From contig CAITQY010000141.1 in NCBI GenBank assembly GCA_903894655.1, forward strand, positions 1-25,212: a stretch of 25,212 nt of DNA, read 5' to 3'. This DNA is from an uncultured Gemmatimonadota bacterium. Lineage in GTDB: Bacteria; Gemmatimonadota; Gemmatimonadetes; Gemmatimonadales; Gemmatimonadaceae. Shown piece after piece: positions 22,982-25,212 of this stretch (the first letter of the stretch is position 1; each line of letters opens with the position of its first letter). The translations under genes were made by a program, and so were the position numbers. The notes below the pieces were generated by a model, which worked only from the letters and a program-made list of their open reading frames with translations, did not search any database and was not told the origin of the DNA.

Positions 22982-24466
22982 ATGCTGTTCCCCCGCGCCG
23001 CCGGCATCCTGCTGCATCCAACGTCCCTCCCGTCTCCCGGTGGCATCGGGGACATGGGGCCCGATGCGTTCCGCTTCGTGCGCTGGCTGGCCGACGCGGG
23101 CATGAAGATCTGGCAGGTGCTCCCGCTCGGCCCCACCGGCTACGGCGACAGCCCGTATCAGTGTTTCTCGGCCTTCGCCGGCAATCCGCTGCTGATTCAC
23201 GTGCCCGAGCAGGCACGTGCGCACGTCGGTCATGACGTGGCGCCCGAGTCGGCGCATGCATGCGACTTCGGCACCGTGATCCCCGCGAAACGCACGCTCC
23301 TCGATGCCTGGCTCGCCACGTTGCCCCTCGACGAGGCGGTGCATCGCTATGTGCGTGAGCAGGAATCGTGGCTGCCCGACTACGCGCTGTTCATGGCGCT
23401 CAAGGAAGCGCACGACGGTGCGGCATGGACCATGTGGGAAGCGGGGGCCGCACATCGCGACCCTGACGCGTTGCGCACGTGGCGTGAGACGCTGCGGCCG
23501 AGCATCGAGCGTTGCTACAAAGAGCAGTACGTGTTCGCTGGACAGTTGCGTGCCCTGCGGAATGCGTGCGCCGCGCAGCACATCCAGCTCATGGGCGACG
23601 TCCCGATTTTCGTCGCGCACGATTCCGCCGATGTGTGGGCCAGTCGTTCGCTATTCAAGTTGAACGACGACGGAAGCCTCATCGTGCAGGCCGGGGTGCC
23701 GCCCGATTATTTCAGCGAGACGGGGCAGCTCTGGGGCAATCCGCTGTTCGATTGGGACGCCATGGCGCGAGACGGGTATCGCTGGTGGATCGACCGCATG
23801 CGCGCGTCGCTGGCCATGTTCGATGTGGTGCGCCTCGACCACTTCCGCGGCTTCGAGGCTTTCTGGGAAGTCCCCGCGGCGGACACGACCGCCGTGCATG
23901 GTCGGTGGGTGCAGGGACCGGGCGCGGCGCTGTTCACGGCGCTCACGTCGGCGCTGGGGCCGATGCCCATCGTGGCCGAAAACCTCGGCCTGATCACACC
24001 CGAAGTGGAAGCGCTGCGCACGGCATTCGGATACCCCGGCATGGCGATTCTACAATTCGCCTTCAACGATCCGACGTCCGAGTTCATTCCGCATCGCCAT
24101 GACCGCGCACTCGTGGTGTACACGGGCACGCACGACAACGACACCACGGTGGGGTGGTGGCATTCGTCAGGTGCCGGCGATTCCACGCGGGCGGCCGAGG
24201 ACGTGGAGCGAGAGAAGGCCTTCGCGCGCACGTATCTCAATACCGATGGCCAGGAGATCCACTGGGCCATGATGCGCGCGGCCTTTGCGTCAGTGGCAAA
24301 CACTGCGCTCGTGCCGCTGCAGGATGTGCTGGGGCTGGGCAGCGACGCGCGGATGAATCTTCCCGGTCGTCAGGCGGGCAACTGGAGTTTCCGCTTTACG
24401 TGGGACCAGCTGCCATCAACGCTTACCGCGCGTGTGCGCGAGCTCGCACTCACGTACGGCCGCTAG
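22982..24466 (+). CDS. malQ: 4-alpha-glucanotransferase (amylomaltase)
   Basis: A 494-residue GH77 enzyme of the short bacterial type. The N-terminal Arg-Ala-Ala-Gly-Ile-Leu-Leu-His-Pro-Thr-Ser-Leu-Pro-Ser and Gly-Asp-Ser-Pro-Tyr-Gln motifs are typical. The catalytic set is intact: nucleophile Asp286 in Arg-Leu-Asp-His-Phe-Arg-Gly, acid/base Glu333 in Ala-Glu-Asn-Leu-Gly, and transition-state Asp385 in His-Asp-Asn-Asp-Thr. It transfers 4-alpha-glucan segments between chains in cytoplasmic maltodextrin and glycogen metabolism. The ATG at 22982 gives the family N terminus; the open frame upstream to 22916 has no family match. It is divergent from a sugar-type symporter, and its TAG stop lies in the CTAG shared with the convergent gene. 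Confidence 0.95.
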   Translation: MLFPRAAGILLHPTSLPSPGGIGDMGPDAFRFVRWLADAGMKIWQVLPLGPTGYGDSPYQCFSAFAGNPLLIHVPEQARAHVGHDVAPESAHACDFGTVIPAKRTLLDAWLATLPLDEAVHRYVREQESWLPDYALFMALKEAHDGAAWTMWEAGAAHRDPDALRTWRETLRPSIERCYKEQYVFAGQLRALRNACAAQHIQLMGDVPIFVAHDSADVWASRSLFKLNDDGSLIVQAGVPPDYFSETGQLWGNPLFDWDAMARDGYRWWIDRMRASLAMFDVVRLDHFRGFEAFWEVPAADTTAVHGRWVQGPGAALFTALTSALGPMPIVAENLGLITPEVEALRTAFGYPGMAILQFAFNDPTSEFIPHRHDRALVVYTGTHDNDTTVGWWHSSGAGDSTRAAEDVEREKAFARTYLNTDGQEIHWAMMRAAFASVANTALVPLQDVLGLGSDARMNLPGRQAGNWSFRFTWDQLPSTLTARVRELALTYGR

Positions 24467-24849
24467 CGGGGACGTTCGCCACCGGGGACGTGTGCCTCGT
24501 CGACTTCACCGGCCGGTGGCGGCTCGTAGGCGTAGGTCAGCACCATCGACACGATCCACCCGATCACCGTCCACCCGAGCAGCACATTGATGGCGGTAAT
24601 CTTCCATTTGCGTGAACTGCCCCGCTTCCAGGCCAGCATCGACGGCAGGATGTAGAGGCCGGCAAGGGCGATGATCATCACCTGACCCTTCGGTACGCCA
24701 GACCCCACGAAGCGACCGGCGAAATCCGCGGGGGGATCGAGCGACTGAAGGAGCAAGGCGGGCAGCAGGGCGGGCACCATGACAGAAATATAGGCCGAGG
24801 CACGAGGCGGCCCACGCCCCGTGACTTTCGCCAGTTCCGACGCCATCAT
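24463..24849 (-). CDS. Superinfection-immunity-family small membrane protein
   Basis: A 128-residue membrane protein with about three hydrophobic segments (near 19-36, 55-74 and 83-106). The last two, with Leu-Tyr-Ile-Leu-Pro-Ser-Met-Leu-Ala and Asn-Val-Leu-Leu-Gly-Trp-Thr-Val-Ile-Gly-Trp-Ile-Val, match the Imm superinfection-immunity family named after phage T4 Imm. Most bacterial members have no proven antiphage role, so that function should not be assumed. The N-terminal 50 residues are an extension with no recognised motif. Two adjacent ATG codons (24849 and 24846) are possible starts, with no clear ribosome site. Its stop shares CTAG with malQ; the divergent Tat protein gene starts 45 bp away. 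Confidence 0.78.
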   Translation of the reverse strand: MMASELAKVTGRGPPRASAYISVMVPALLPALLLQSLDPPADFAGRFVGSGVPKGQVMIIALAGLYILPSMLAWKRGSSRKWKITAINVLLGWTVIGWIVSMVLTYAYEPPPAGEVDEAHVPGGERPR

Positions 24850-24894
24850 CAGTTAGGCCGTGTTCCGCCACCTTCTTTTCCTGACGAACTCCCC

Positions 24895-25212
24895 ATGAGC
24901 AGCGACCGTCGTACGTTCCTGAAATCGGCCGGACTCAGCGCGGCAGCGCTAGCGTCGGCGTCCTCTGTGCTGCACGCCGCGGAACCGATCTCCCTGCCGC
25001 TGAACGCGGTCGCCGAGGAACTCGACGCATGGGAGCAGGCGCAGCAGGAGACGTGGGATATTTCGTGGGCGAAGCGGGTCACCGGCAAGCACAAGGCCAT
25101 GTTTGACGTGCCGGAGATCAGAGGCGGCGTGGGCATCGCCCGCGCAGCGATCTGGGGTCAGCAATACACCGATGTGCTGAAACTCGCACCGGGCGATCTG
25201 AGCACCGTTATC
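24895..25212 (+). CDS. 5' part of a Tat-exported protein (3' end outside window)
   Basis: The first 106 codons are visible and stay open to the window end. The N terminus (Ser-Asp-Arg-Arg-Thr-Phe-Leu-Lys, then an Ala-rich hydrophobic run and Leu-His-Ala-Ala before Glu-Pro) is a twin-arginine signal with likely cleavage near residue 28. The mature part has a helical, Gln/Glu-rich segment, then Trp-Ala-Lys-Arg-Val-Thr-Gly-Lys-His-Lys-Ala-Met-Phe-Asp-Val-Pro-Glu-Ile. I do not assign a function; a weak resemblance to DsrE-like exported proteins was noted. Tat export suggests folding or cofactor loading in the cytoplasm before transport. Confidence 0.78.
   Translation, partial: MSSDRRTFLKSAGLSAAALASASSVLHAAEPISLPLNAVAEELDAWEQAQQETWDISWAKRVTGKHKAMFDVPEIRGGVGIARAAIWGQQYTDVLKLAPGDLSTVI

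Noticed and set aside
24463..24849. Superinfection-immunity family protein as evidence of a prophage or defence island
   Set aside because: There are no phage structural, integrase or defence genes nearby, and the family is widespread in ordinary bacterial chromosomes.

Overview
The window is dense, GC-rich coding DNA with almost no non-coding space (no gap exceeds about 145 bp) and many genes that overlap by 1-4 bases. Genes for an outer-membrane barrel protein, aerobic aryl-CoA catabolism, a Tat-exported protein and large membrane-anchored SARP/AfsR-like ATPase regulators point to an aerobic Gram-negative bacterium. The overall style fits Gemmatimonadota best, but no rRNA or other phylogenetic marker is present, so this is an inference. 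No tRNA, rRNA, CRISPR array, insertion sequence or prophage was seen.

Region 1 (1-591): the 3' end of a gene whose product ends in a HEPN-like helical region. Region 2 (640-9239): one eight-gene operon for the aerobic, CoA-dependent (hybrid) degradation of 2-aminobenzoate (anthranilate). In order it encodes an anthraniloyl-CoA monooxygenase/reductase fusion, an SDR, a MarR regulator, an atypical crotonase, an acyl-CoA dehydrogenase, an aryl-CoA ligase, a RidA-like protein and a canonical enoyl-CoA hydratase. A nearly perfect 28-bp palindrome overlaps the proposed promoter and is the likely MarR operator. Region 3 (9342-11685): a soluble PAS hybrid histidine kinase followed by an H-NOX haem protein, a likely nitric-oxide signalling pair.

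Region 4 (11712-20209) is the most unusual part. Two paralogous regulators of about 1045 residues share one architecture: SARP-type DNA-binding and BTAD domains, a P-loop ATPase, one membrane helix, and an extracytoplasmic region with an Ig-like part and a conserved terminal domain holding exactly two cysteines. They flank, on the opposite strand, a von Willebrand A protein gene and an outer-membrane barrel gene. Both regulator genes carry 11-bp-periodic direct repeats at exactly the same distance from their start codons, ahead of a -10-like hexamer. This is the geometry described for SARP-activated promoters. I infer a membrane-spanning one-component sensor system that may autoregulate and control the two enclosed genes.

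Region 5 (20217-22893, minus strand): a sodium:solute symporter, a small two-helix membrane protein and a two-pore-helix potassium-type channel, probably one operon. Divergent from it is malQ (22982-24466), so the symporter is plausibly a sugar transporter. malQ ends tail to tail with a superinfection-immunity-family membrane protein gene, sharing a CTAG that is the stop of both. The window closes with the 5' part of a Tat-exported protein gene (24895 onwards).
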